A DNA stretch of 64,000 nt from Kingdonia uniflora. Its lineage: Eukaryota > Streptophyta > Magnoliopsida > Ranunculales > Circaeasteraceae. Below, in pieces: positions 34,857 to 46,200 of the stretch. The translations under genes were made by a program, and so were the position numbers. Each line of letters begins with the position of its first letter. Positions within the stretch are counted from its first letter, which is position 1. Below the pieces are notes generated by a model, which had not been told where the DNA came from, did not search any database, and was given only the letters and a program-made list of their open reading frames with translations. The stretch covers positions 186,001-250,000 of the forward strand of contig JACGCM010000510.1 of the NCBI GenBank assembly GCA_014058105.1, in the 5' to 3' direction.

Positions 34857-37783
34857 GTAAGTATTGTAATTTAGGGCATTGTGAGCTGATTGCATGGTGG
34901 AATTTAGGGTATTAGTTGTTCGATTATAGTTGATGAATTTATGGTATTATAGTTGCTGGATTATAGTTGTTGAATTTAGAGGATTATAGTTGGTGGAATT
35001 TATGCTTGAATTTGTTGAATCAAGCCTCCCTTGATATGTTGAATTTAGGATTGATTTTCCTGAATTTACTGATATATTATGTTAGGATTAAGTTATTGGA
35101 GTAATGGTACTGATTAAGTTGTTGGAGTATTTGATTAATTCTTGAATTGTCTTGCATTTCTCTATAGCCATGCATGATAGAGATGTTGGAGTATTTGAAG
35201 TTGTTGGAGTAATGTTATTGAATTTTGGCTTGATTCATTCTTGATTCATTCTAGTAATTTCCTTGGACCAGATGAGATTGGTGAATGTACATTTGAAATA
35301 GAGATGGTCTATATTCTTATCTTTAGAGTCACAAAATAAGTAGCATTATCTCTTCAGCTTACCAATTTTAACCAAAAAATCCCTCATCTTGAGCTTATTC
35401 TTTATAGCTTACCGTGCAATGAATTAGTGTTGTGGTACACAGTTCTTATCCCAAACAAGTTTATAAACATCCTTACAAGATTCATTAATATTGTCAAGTT
35501 TTCGCTTGGTTTATATAAATTAGCATTGTGGTAGTCATTATATAAATTGGTATTTAACTTTCATGCAGGATTTGACAATGTCGTCGGCGGAAGAAAAATA
35601 CGACGGAACCGACGATAAGAAGGAATTCAAGTCTGATAAAGCCCAAATGCAATTTTTATCGGGCAAGAAACGGAAAATCACTTACGAAGAACTCAATGTC
35701 TCCACCGAACCTACTCCACCTTTCCCATAAAATTATGAACCACGTGACTTTCGGCGAATCATACAATCGGATGGGAAGGGTCATTTGTCAACATCAGTTG
35801 CTACTACATCAGTAAGTTAAAACAACATAAATTAGTAAATTATTGATTTTATACTTATTTTGAAGTATTTACTTCCGGTAGAATTTAGTTTAAATATTCT
35901 TATTTGTGTTTATTAATGTCGTTACAGGCTTGAGCTGGATTTAAATGTTGATCAGTGTTAGTCAATCTCTACGAAATGTGTTTAATTCTTATTGAGGTAT
36001 CTCACTTGAAGCAGAAATTAAAGGCTACCAATTTGATGAGTTTATCTGATTGTAAAATTGGGAACTTCGATAACCAAGTAATAGTGTCAATGGTTGAGCG
36101 TTGGTGGGAAACCACTCACACATTTTACCTACCTTGTGGAGAGCTAGGGATCACTCCTAGAGATTTTACGGTACATACCGCGATAGGTATCGGGACAGGA
36201 GAGCCGATGGTATTGGATGAGTCATACACGGAATACGGTAACGCCTTAACAATTTTCTCCAATATGGAGTCTAAAGATTATAAAAAGGGATGTATTAGTT
36301 TTGCTCACCTCCGGACTTACCTTAACCATACTACAGTAAACATCAAAGATCCCGTTTATACTAATACAATCTTTAGATCATTTATGCTATTGTACTTTAG
36401 AGGTGTCTTATTTGGGAACTCGGAGAATTGGGCTCGACTAGAGTTGTTGGGTCCAATTGTCCTCATAGAGAAAAAGTGAGCTACAATCAACTTTGGCTCC
36501 GCTATATTAGGACATCTCTACTACTGCCTTGACCAAGCATCGAAATAGGAGGTAAAATATATCAGCGGCCTTTTCCAATTGATCGAGGTATAATATTTTT
36601 AATTAATAGTTTTAGTTATTTAATTTTTGTTTATTCAAGTTTATTTAAAAAATTAATATTTGCAGTATCAGTGCTACGAGTATTGTCAGATGGGGCATCA
36701 TATCTTGATAGATAATAGGTTGGATGATTTTTGACCAAGTATGTCAACCTCGCACACTAAAAGACAAAAACTTATAGAAAATAAGGTGAAGCATCATCTA
36801 GCACTGATGAGGCAACAACTGGATTTGCGTACAATCAATAACATGCAATGGGACCCCAATAGAAATATGAAGGATGCACTAAAGCGGGAGGTAATCATTG
36901 CCGGTAATATCAATCGTAAAAGAGTACTCTTGCAAAGCCCATTTGATGGATACGAGTGGTATCTTGGGGACCGTTGTTGGGCTCAACTAGAGCATCGGGC
37001 AATGCCTCGTGACCCTCTAGAGAAACTCCATTACTTCCCGAGTCCCGATGTGGTTCGTTCCCTCCGAGCAACGGGTTGGATCAAAGCATAACATTATATT
37101 GTGGGTCACGATGTCGACTATGATGCCTACTGAGGCATGTCTCACATGGTACACTCATGTCAGATACTGCGAGGTGTGGCAGCATTGACATCTCAGGCCT
37201 TGGTGCTTTGACAGCCGGAGTTACCTTTCCACATGTTAAGTTTCCCACTAAAGATTTTTTTACTCAGGAGACACAAATCCTTGAATGGATTATGGATTTA
37301 GGGACAGCACATGGGACTACGTGGCATACCATTCCCTCTATTGCTATTACCTCTACTATAAACGTGCCAATAGGATATAATTTTTTGCCATGACTGAGGG
37401 TATGCAAAAACTTACACTTGATAGGACCTTAGATTTGGAGACTCGACACCTTCATGACCAGAGTCATATTACACATTTGACCCCGGACTTGAGACGTGCA
37501 GAGTACCGTCTTTCCCAATTGAATGACTATTTAGATGGATAAGTAAGTTGTTTGAACCATTCATTTAATATTTTTCCATTTAATTAAGATTTGTAGTTTT
37601 AATTAATAGTGGCATAATTTTGTATGCTTCAGGGGGTTGAAGTCGATTGGGAAGATCATGAAGGTGAAGCGGGAACTTCTCAAGCGGGGACTTCTAGGGG
37701 GAGGGGTTCACGGGGAAGTACATCTCAAGGTGGGGCCGCTCCTCCCCGACGATCAAGACATACGCGAGGATCTTTAGAGTGAA
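34700..37783 (+). pseudogene. Plant-mobile-domain (PMD)-like gene, broken, inside the Harbinger element
   Basis: A (CT)n-rich leader ends at a GTAAGT donor (34857). A 0.7-kb 5'UTR intron closes at TTTCATGCAG (35568), and the ATG is at 35578. Exon 2 ends near 35812 (GTAAGTT), with TAA at 35728-35730 in frame. The next exon starts after GTCGTTACAG (35927) and gives MVERWWETTHTFYLPCGELGITPRDF, the start of the plant mobile domain seen in MAIN-like proteins. Later blocks at 36741-37091 and 37157-37393 continue it in other frames, and an Arg/Gly/Ser tail ends near 37783. Several stops and frame changes are present, so no full protein is possible. PMD proteins are known both as host genes and as cargo of transposons. 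Family call moderate. Confidence 0.6.
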
Positions 37784-38314
37784 TGGTATTGGTTTATGGT
37801 TATTGTCATGATGTTAAGTCTAACTCAAAAAAATTTAGGATCTATAAGATAATGGTATTAGTGAATGGTATTGACTTTTATGTAGCTGTTTTTGATTCTC
37901 ACTTTTGAGTGGTATAATAATATTTGTAATCTTAAGAAGTGGGCTTATTGGTATTGCTTATCCTCTTCAGAGTCGTTCTTTTCTTTCAGGAATTATTTTG
38001 GAAGATAGGAATAGCAGGCCTCCCATGATATTGGTCCTAGTGCCTTTCAAGATTTCTATGATAGCTTGCTTATTGATTAGGTTTTATACCCTTTCAGACT
38101 CTAATTCGAATGTATTACTGAATTATACCCTTCCTACTATATGAGGCTAAAGCTAACTTGGGGACTTAAGTTGAGCCTGAATTATACCCTTCCTACTATA
38201 TTCAGCTTTTGCCTATTGTATTGCTTCAAAATGTTGTCTTTCAAGTCATTGGTTTATGGTTTTGTGTATAATGGTTTAGTATTGTCATGCAGTTTTGTTC
38301 CAGGAAAAAAAAAT

Positions 38315-38400
38315 ACTCAGTGCAATAGGCGCCTAAGACAGATGCACCTGATTGAAAATTCAATCAGATGCATCTGTCTTAGGCGGCTGTTGCATTGAGT
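38315..38400. repeat. 86-bp near-perfect inverted repeat (hairpin)
   Basis: Two 42-base arms with four mismatches are separated by two bases. Each arm starts ACTCA[G/A]TGCAA and contains CGCCTAAGACAGATG. The GGCGCCTAAG word is the one repeated near both ends of the Harbinger element. Confidence 0.9.
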
Positions 38401-38557
38401 AAATTATTTTTTTTCAAACGGCTATATTTTGTTCCTAACGGCTATATTTTGTTTCTAACGGCTTTATTAGGTAAAGGGAATACATAGACCAAATATTGAG
38501 ACTCATACTATCCCATAACCAATTCAAATATTCTCTTCCATTTTCAATTAGTATTGT

Positions 38558-39781
38558 GTGGCGTATCCGATAAATTTTAAGGCGGTTCTTGATGTTTTGA
38601 TCGAATCTTCATCCGAGGAGGAAGAGGAAGAGAATATCGATGAATCTTTAACCAATTATAGTTATGACAACGTTATTGATGCGATTAAGATAGAGATATT
38701 GAGCAATCAAGCCGAAATTGATCAATTAGAAGAAGCATAATCTTCAGGAACTCGTGTCAGTTCGGTTATCGGGCATAAAACCATAAATCGCTCGTGTGTA
38801 TTTTATCATAAGCTACTCGTTCCCGACTACTTTCGTGATAAAAATGTTTACGGAAGTGAACATTTCCGTCGGAGATTCCGTATGAGTCGAGGACTTTTCA
38901 ATCGTATTTTGAATGCGGTGGTTGCTTATGACAAGTTTTTTGCTCGAAAGCGAAATTGTGCAAATGTTTTGGGTTTATCGCCTCAACAAAAACTTACGGC
39001 GATATTTCGTATGTTTGCATCAAGAGTGTCGGTGGATAGATGTAATGAATATGCCCGGGTTGCAGAGAACACAACAATTGAGGCCCTTACGAGATTTTGC
39101 AATGCGATGACCGGGCAATTCGGTGCGTAGTATTTGAAATTGCCAACTCCGGACGATATACAACGGTTGTTGTACGTTGCCGAGAATCGTAGATTTTCCG
39201 GCATGCTAGGTAGTTTGGATTGTATACATTGGGAGTGGAAAATTGCCTTACGGCTTGGGAGGGTCAATACACGGGGAATAAAAAAATACCAACAATCATT
39301 TTGGAAGCGGTAGCATCTCATGATTTATGGATATGGCACATTTTTTTTGGAATGTCTGGTTCCAACGACGACGTAAATGTTCTTGATCAATCACATCTTT
39401 TTTGAGATCTTTGCCTTGGTCGTTCTCTACCTTGTAACTTTGAAGTCGATGGAAAACCATACGACATGGGATACTACTTGGCGGATGGTATATATCCGAA
39501 ATGGGGAAACGCTTGTTCAAACCTTACGATTTCCCCGAGGTAATGCAGAGAAATATTTTGCCAAACAACAAGAGTCACATCGAAAAGATGTAGAACGAGT
39601 TTTTGGTGTCCTTCAATCTCGATTTGTAATTGTGAAAGGTCTGGCAAGAAGTTGGTCACCCAAAAACCTTGATAAAATAATGAAAACGTGTATAATTATG
39701 CATAATATGATCGTCGAGGAAGAACACAATTGGTACAGAGTAAGCTTACGTACTGACCGAGCATTTTTTCCTAGACCCTAA
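38558..39781 (+). pseudogene. PIF/Harbinger DDE transposase, broken
   Basis: The HARBI1-type nuclease cuts and joins Harbinger ends. An acidic N-terminus (ESSSEEEEEEN) is followed by LGLSPQQKLTAIFRMFAS and then the DDE core. The first Asp is in GSLDCIHWEW (Asp codon 39218-39220), the second in GSNDDVNVLDQS (about 39370), and Glu in RKDVERVFGVLQ (39593-39595). It ends with IIMHNMIVEEE, typical of the family. Stops at 38738 and 39128 and frame changes after HWEWK and after DQSHLF prevent translation. Repeated AACGGCTATATTTTG words upstream (38417-38470) are also usual before these transposases. The three catalytic residues persist in the broken copy. Confidence 0.9.
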
Positions 39782-40198
39782 CCTAATGGACTTGAATCGG
39801 GAAGAAGTCACTTTACAATGATGCATTGCGAAAGATGACAAGTTCGGATAAGTATATGACACTTCAAAATGATCTCATTAAGCATTTGTGGAAGCATAAG
39901 GTAAACAACAAGCATTTTCAATTATATATAATTTTAATGTAAACGCAACTTTATTTTAATTTTATGTAATTTCAACTAAGAACTTTTATAAAATTTATTT
40001 AAGAAATTTATTTTAATTTCAATATAAATTCAAATAAAAAATAATTAAAAAAACTAAACTTTTTCAACAAGATTTTATTTTATAAAATATACAAAACTTC
40101 TTAAATAAGGTTTTTAAACAAAATATACCAAACTTCTTAAACAAGAATCACCAAAATATAACCAAACTTCCAAAATAAGATTCTTCAACTATAACATC

Positions 40199-41646
40199 TT
40201 AGGCATTATTATTATTAGTTTTAAACATTCTCGCCATAACTGTATTACGTTGTGCCTCCCAATAAACCCTTTGAGTGTCGTCTAAAGTAGACATGTTCAT
40301 CGTCATCACCTTTTGATCATTTTGGGCTTGAAATTGAGCTTCTAAATTCACCACGGCATTTGTCTTCCTTTCTCTTAACTCCATAATACGAGCTTTTCTA
40401 TCTTCCTTCTTCTTATCTCTCTCAGATATATACTCTTATTTCTTCTTATCTCTCTCGGTAACATACTCTTATTTCTTCTTCTCCATTCGGTCAAGGCGAC
40501 TAATAAGTATATTTTGGCGTTTAATAAAGATTTTGTATTTTTTTATTCTTTTCATTTAGTTTAGCACTTTTGATACCGCCGGGACATTCCATCTCCACAT
40601 CCGTGACAAGTACTGGAGAGTCGTTGTTGGAGCTAATGGGTGTGTCGGGTGTTGCGGGAGTAGACATTCTCGGGCTAGAACTTGATGTTTGCTTCATTCG
40701 CACATTGCGAGCTGAAGTGTCCGAATGTTGGTCTTGCAAGATTTTCCTACATTGATGCCAACTTAAAACTTCATAAACTTCTTTATACACCCATTTGCCT
40801 TTACCACGTGCTTCATAAATCGTTTTGGCGGTATCGTTCTATAAAATAGATTAAGATAATAAAAAAATACATAATTTTGGTAATAAGAGTTTATAATTTA
40901 TTAGTAATGACGAATGTTGAATTACTTACCAATTTTCCTTATTGCATACCGCTTATGGGACCTTACATTACATTTTTCAAACAAGCATTATAAACCTTGC
41001 AAACACGATTCATATCCGACTAATAATTTTTCAAAGATGACACTGTACGCTCAACCCGTTCACTATCATGTTCACAAAAATCATGAAATACATCCAAAAC
41101 CGAGTCCCAAAAAATATCAAGTTGTTGGTTGTTGCTTTTGATTCTATCCTCCGAGACATGAATCCAAGCTTTCGCAAGATTTTTGTTTTGAATGCCCGTC
41201 CATTTCAACAACTGAGACCCCACCCCTCCATTGGTATTTTTCTTAGTCAAGCAACATTTACCTTTGTCTTTTTGTCCATCAACAACCCCAGTATCTTTGG
41301 ATTGAGATAAGTCAACCGATTAAGATGCTTATGATTGAGATTGTGAGGGATTGACGAATGGATAAGGATGTTGGAATTGAGTGGGAATGACGAATTAAGA
41401 GGGTTGTCCCATATTATTGGGTGCTATGAACGGTTAAGAGGGTTGTACCTAATTGTTAGGCAAGTAAAATGATTGAAAGGGTTGTGATTGAGATGATTGA
41501 AGTTGAGGGGAATGAGTGAATTGCAACCAATTAGGTGAGATTTGTTGTTGTTGTTATTGTTGTTGTTGTTGTTCCCAATTATTGGGTTGATTCAAACTAC
41601 TCTCGGTAATGGAATCTTTCTCTTGCGTAGTATTCATAGAACTCAT
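40199..41646 (-). pseudogene. Harbinger ORF1 (Myb/SANT or NAM-associated type), broken
   Basis: It runs towards the transposase gene. The ATG at 41646 is followed by a Gln run interrupted by TAA, then a Pro/Gln/Ser-rich part, then AKAWIHVSEDRIKSNNQQ and FWDSVLDVFHDF, the SANT-like DNA-binding block of the ORF1 partner. A short intron (about 40841-40928, GTAAGT to TTATAG) precedes AKTIYEARGKGKWVYKEVYEVL. The C-terminal part has a Ser/Thr/Pro linker and a helical MTMNMSTLDD end. At least four in-frame stops are visible. In working elements ORF1 is needed with the transposase for movement. Confidence 0.75.
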
Positions 41647-42140
41647 CTAATAATTTCAATATAGATTAATAATCAAGAAAAACTTAAAACCCTAGAATAT
41701 TATAATCTAGAAAATTAAAGAGGATATGGTAAAATTAAACATGAGCTTACCTTGAGAGATCAAGCTTCAACAATTTTAAATAATTTTAAACCTAATTTGA
41801 TGGAGATAAAGTGAAGACGAGGAGTTGTGGTACAATTGGAGGTGGTTTTTGTTTAAGTGGTGGAGAGGGAAATGACTTGGTTTTAGAAGCTCCAACGAAT
41901 TTAGTCAGTTCAATAGGCGCCTAAAAGTTGGGCGCCTAATTTTTTTTTTTTAAATTAATATAGGCGCCTAAGTCTTAGACGCCTGTTTAAAAACATAACA
42001 GACGCAGAACAGGCGCCCAATCGCGAAGTTAAAAACCAAGGTTGAGTCGGGTGAAATCCAAGTCTGAGGCACTGTTGGATGAGGAAAATCCTAGGTGGCA
42101 CCTTAGAATCCAAGGTAGTGAGATACTTTAGGAGATGTTC

Positions 42141-43249
42141 TTGACAACCTTCACAAAAGGGAGAGCTAGAGTGGTAATGATATCTCCACTCCAATATTTC
42201 CCCACTTAGTAAGAGTGTCGACAGACAGCGTGGATAAAGCCAGAGTGAAGTGGAGAAATCATTGCTCCAATTATTTACTTAAAATAGGAACTCTGGTACC
42301 TCAATATTTTTTTTTCAATTTATCTTTGTTTTGTTGCTAAATAATTTGGTGGGGTTTCGCACGTGATCCCATATGGTTATATGCTGATTTTATTTTCAGA
42401 AATATCGTAAATTTATGTGGCCAAACAACATCGCGAAAGGACCAAGTTTTATGGCATCTGCAACATTTTTGCCTGAATTCGTACCTTAATCGCGAGAGAA
42501 TTCTGACATCAGTTGAGATGAATCTGTTAAACTATCTCCACAATGTTTTTGTTGCACCGTTCACATGCATTTTTACATGAAGGCTGAAATCAGCATCAAG
42601 CAGTACATATTAAGGGTAAAATGGCTTCTGTCAGTCAGGCACATTCTCTGGGTATGTGTTTTAAGAGTTAGGCATCCGCTATTGTCAAAATATGCTTGAA
42701 CTCGTGATATCAAATTATCAATGGATTCTGATTCATTTATTTTCTTCATCAATCTTTGAACTGTGATGCAATGCAAGGAGATCATTTTTGCAGTTTCTGT
42801 TACAAAACTAGTGTTAATGCCAAATTTTGTTATCAACACCATCTTTTGCCCAAATTTTGTTATCATCCCACTCAATTTTATTACGCCCACATGCCAAAAG
42901 ACAGTTTCTACTAGTTTACAAAGCGAAAAAATAAAAATACTCTACTCAAATAAGGATCAAGTTCGATGATGGGTATTAATAATATACTCTAAGCTATGTG
43001 GGATACATTTATACAGTAATTGCGTTCAAACATTTACTGCTTGGCCTTTATTTAATATGAGCGATCACTCACCAGAATGAAGTGTTTCTTGTCGGGAGAC
43101 ACAAAAAAGAAGCTGAGAACAGAACCATTTAAACCATTTAAATCGGGTTAAAAATACAAATGCATTCAAGAAATATGATGTTTTACATACTATATGTGGG
43201 TAACTAATAAAGAAAAAAAACTCGCAACAGAAACCTGATTAGTACCTCC
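42141..43249. other. Flank of the Harbinger element and probable GOS11 3'UTR
   Basis: No coding region. The part next to 43250 should hold the GOS11 3'UTR on the minus strand. Confidence 0.4.
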
Positions 43250-46200
43250 TTACTTGTTAAACCAATAAATCAGAATAAGAAATGTGCACACAGAAGCAAC
43301 AAGAGATAGGATGATGGTATCCATTGATTTTTTTCGCTTTATAGAGGACAGAATGTGATTTACCTGCATGGCAATTGCACAAAATATCTTAATGTATTGA
43401 TCAAAATAGTGGATAACTTTGCACATCTTCTAGAACTTAAGAACCAAGAGACATCTTGCGGGTGGTTTTCGTAGTGCCATCAGGATATACATAAGAAAAC
43501 CCGTCTACCATATCCCAAGGATGATGCGATACCAAACCACAAGATGTTGTGTTGGTGTTTTTCCGTCTCTAGAGATGTTAAATTGTTTCACAATATAGTA
43601 GGACTTGCAAGCAAGTCTAAACAGTTTTGGAGTACAAGAAAGTAAAGAGGATGTAGTAGTAGTAGTAGTAGTTCACGTACTGTAGGAAGGCGACTGCTAA
43701 CATTGCTTAGCTTTGAGCCGATAACCCCAAATGTTGAGCGTTGAAGAACAAGTGCTCCAAGAGTTGCTTGTGCTTGGGAGATCACATTATCCATCTGCAT
43801 ATAAGTTTGTTAGACAAGAGATTAATTTGTATTGCAAATTTTCACTGGTATACTAAAAATTATATAAACTTTTAGTACTATTGAATAAGAAATAAGATCC
43901 GTAAGAAGTATCATAAGTTCCCACCAAGTTGCCTATCAATGTGGAGTGGTTGATGCATTTTCATTTGTATGAGATATTAGTAGGATTGAGTATGCATGAT
44001 ACACTGAGCAGATATACGAGAAAGGCGCCTAACCGTCGTTATAGCATGGTAAGAGAATTAGACATTTAACTCTTTAGCATTAGCCTTATAAATAAAGGAA
44101 ACTGCTGGTTTAGTACAAAACAGCTTTGTAATTAGATACTTGCTGCAACCAATTCCCACATTATATGCTCCTATTGACAATGTTGAGTGTTGCAAACTCT
44201 TTCCGACTCCAGCAATAGCTACTAGTATGGAACGATTTGCATTTCTTACATGTACAAGATCAGGCGTGTCACATCCTCGTGAAGGTGCAGTTTTGGCAAT
44301 AACAGTAGGATTTTGCAACAACTTACCCGTGTCTGTAGTCTTGGAAGTTGGAACAATGCTGCCGCATAGGGCAAGAAGCAATGCATTAATGCTGCATTAA
44401 TCATGATGTTTTATTTGAAGGATGCAGGTACTGCAATGATTTTGGAATTACACTTCTCACAGTCACTAATTTGTGCAGAATCTCTAACCAAAACAAACTA
44501 CCCGGAAGATAAATCTAATTGTTGTGCAATTTTTGAATATTAAGAAGAATGATGCCTTATGTCCCTAGGCATAACCTTTTATTACAGCTGTTCCTCACTT
44601 TCCATCCTCATCGCAATAGGAGCCTCCTACAATGCAGTCCTCAACATATCATACTCATGTATATCACCACTTCCTTACGTTTTTGTTACAATAAAGATTT
44701 AGACTCCTTTTAGCCTATCACATAGGTTAAAGAGTGGTGCCAATTCTTACCCTCATTGTCCAATTTCTGTTATATCGAGGTGCTTCTCCTTCTTATATCA
44801 GTTATCTGGCTGCCCCTGATCTCCTATCCTTGGCTGAAGCTCTTTAAAAGAACTAGATATGGGAAATAGTTGATCTTCCTCTTGATAAACTAACTTTCTT
44901 GCAGATTTTTTTAACATTTAAGTCTCACAAGGATGGTTCTATTAATGACTAAAAAGTGCTCGTCTTGTAGTAAAACTTTCTATTCAGACCCTGGTTTTTC
45001 TATTAAAAAAATTTCTACAACCTTGTTTCTCTCTATATTATTTTGCAAAGGCAAACTAAACTAGGGTTAGGCAGAGCCCAGAACCAGCTATATTAATAAA
45101 GACCAGAATTTACGTCCTACTGACTCTTTTTCTCTAGCATCATCCTCTATATGTTACATAACTCTGCAGGAAAGTTGCCAGGGGTACAGATCACAAAGTT
45201 AATAAAAGTTAAGTAACCAGCAAGAAAATCAGCTCTATGGTTCACTTCTCTAAATCTATGGAAGATTTTGAATTCACTTCAGTAAACTTAGGTATCAGTT
45301 CCTTGATTGCATTCCTTGATTGCGTGGTACATATGAAGACATTTCGTGGTGGTTGAACGCCATCTCTAATGTAGGACACCATACAGCCAGAGTCTGTACT
45401 AGGGCTGAAAGTTGGGTAGGTTTTACCCGACCAACCCACACCCAAACCGAACTTTGGTTGGTCATGGTCACAAAAATAATATGCCCAACCTAGGTAGGGC
45501 TGTTCACGGGTCGGGTCGGCCCGGGTTAAGCCCTAAACCCGAGCCGACCCGGGCTGGTCGGGTTACCACATTTTAGACCCGAACCCGAACCGAGTAGCTG
45601 TAGAACCCGAACCGAAACCGAATTGATCGGGTCGGGCCGGGTTCTGAACTCGGGGTTTTTTTTTTCTCTCTCTTATCTTGTCAAACCCAGAAAAACTAAA
45701 GGTATCACTGTCAAAAAAGAGAAAGCCGCAAGCTCTAAAAATGCTCTCATGGACCAACCATCTCCAGCTCGAGCCAAGTCACCACATACACATAATATGT
45801 GAGTGATCCTCACATTACATAATATAGACAAGACAAGGAGGAGACTTAAACCCGACATTACATATATTTCCATCTTCAGTTGTGGTTTTCAACAAAGGAA
45901 AGAACAAAGGATTGTTTGGGGACTTAAACCCAACCATATGCAGAGTTATTATTTGGGGACTTAAACCCAACATTCATATAGGCTCACTCACATATTTAAC
46001 AGCCGGAATAAAACCGGGGATCCGGCTGTCAAATACCCCCTTTAATAGTTGGTGTCCAGGTGAACGGCACGCCTGCCTTGAGGGCGTTGACTCACCAGGA
46101 AGTGGGTTGTCGATCAACAATGGAAAAAAGAAAGCTTTGATGATGATGATGGATGATAGATGATGGATCTGCTATTCCTTTTGTTGTTGTTGTTGTTATT

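Larger units (their letters stand above)
20639..42140. mobile_element. Large PIF/Harbinger element with transposase, ORF1 and a captured-looking gene
   Basis: The left end starts GAGCATCTCCTAAAGTGCC and the right end, reversed, starts GAACATCTCCTAAAGTATC. The arms stay inverted for about 250 bp, with repeated GGCGCCTAAGTCT words on the left (20740-20803 plus 34611-34690) and right (about 41905-42025). The flanks are TTA and TTG, an imperfect TSD. Without the nested Tat element it is about 7.7 kb. Contents in order are a plant-mobile-domain-like pseudogene (plus), a hairpin, a transposase (plus) and ORF1 (minus). Having both Harbinger genes, it was once potentially autonomous. Confidence 0.75.

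Noticed and set aside
44058..44400. Overlapping frames on both strands in GOS11 intron 3
   Set aside because: Neither translation shows a known domain, and I could not decide on a strand. Left as unannotated intron.
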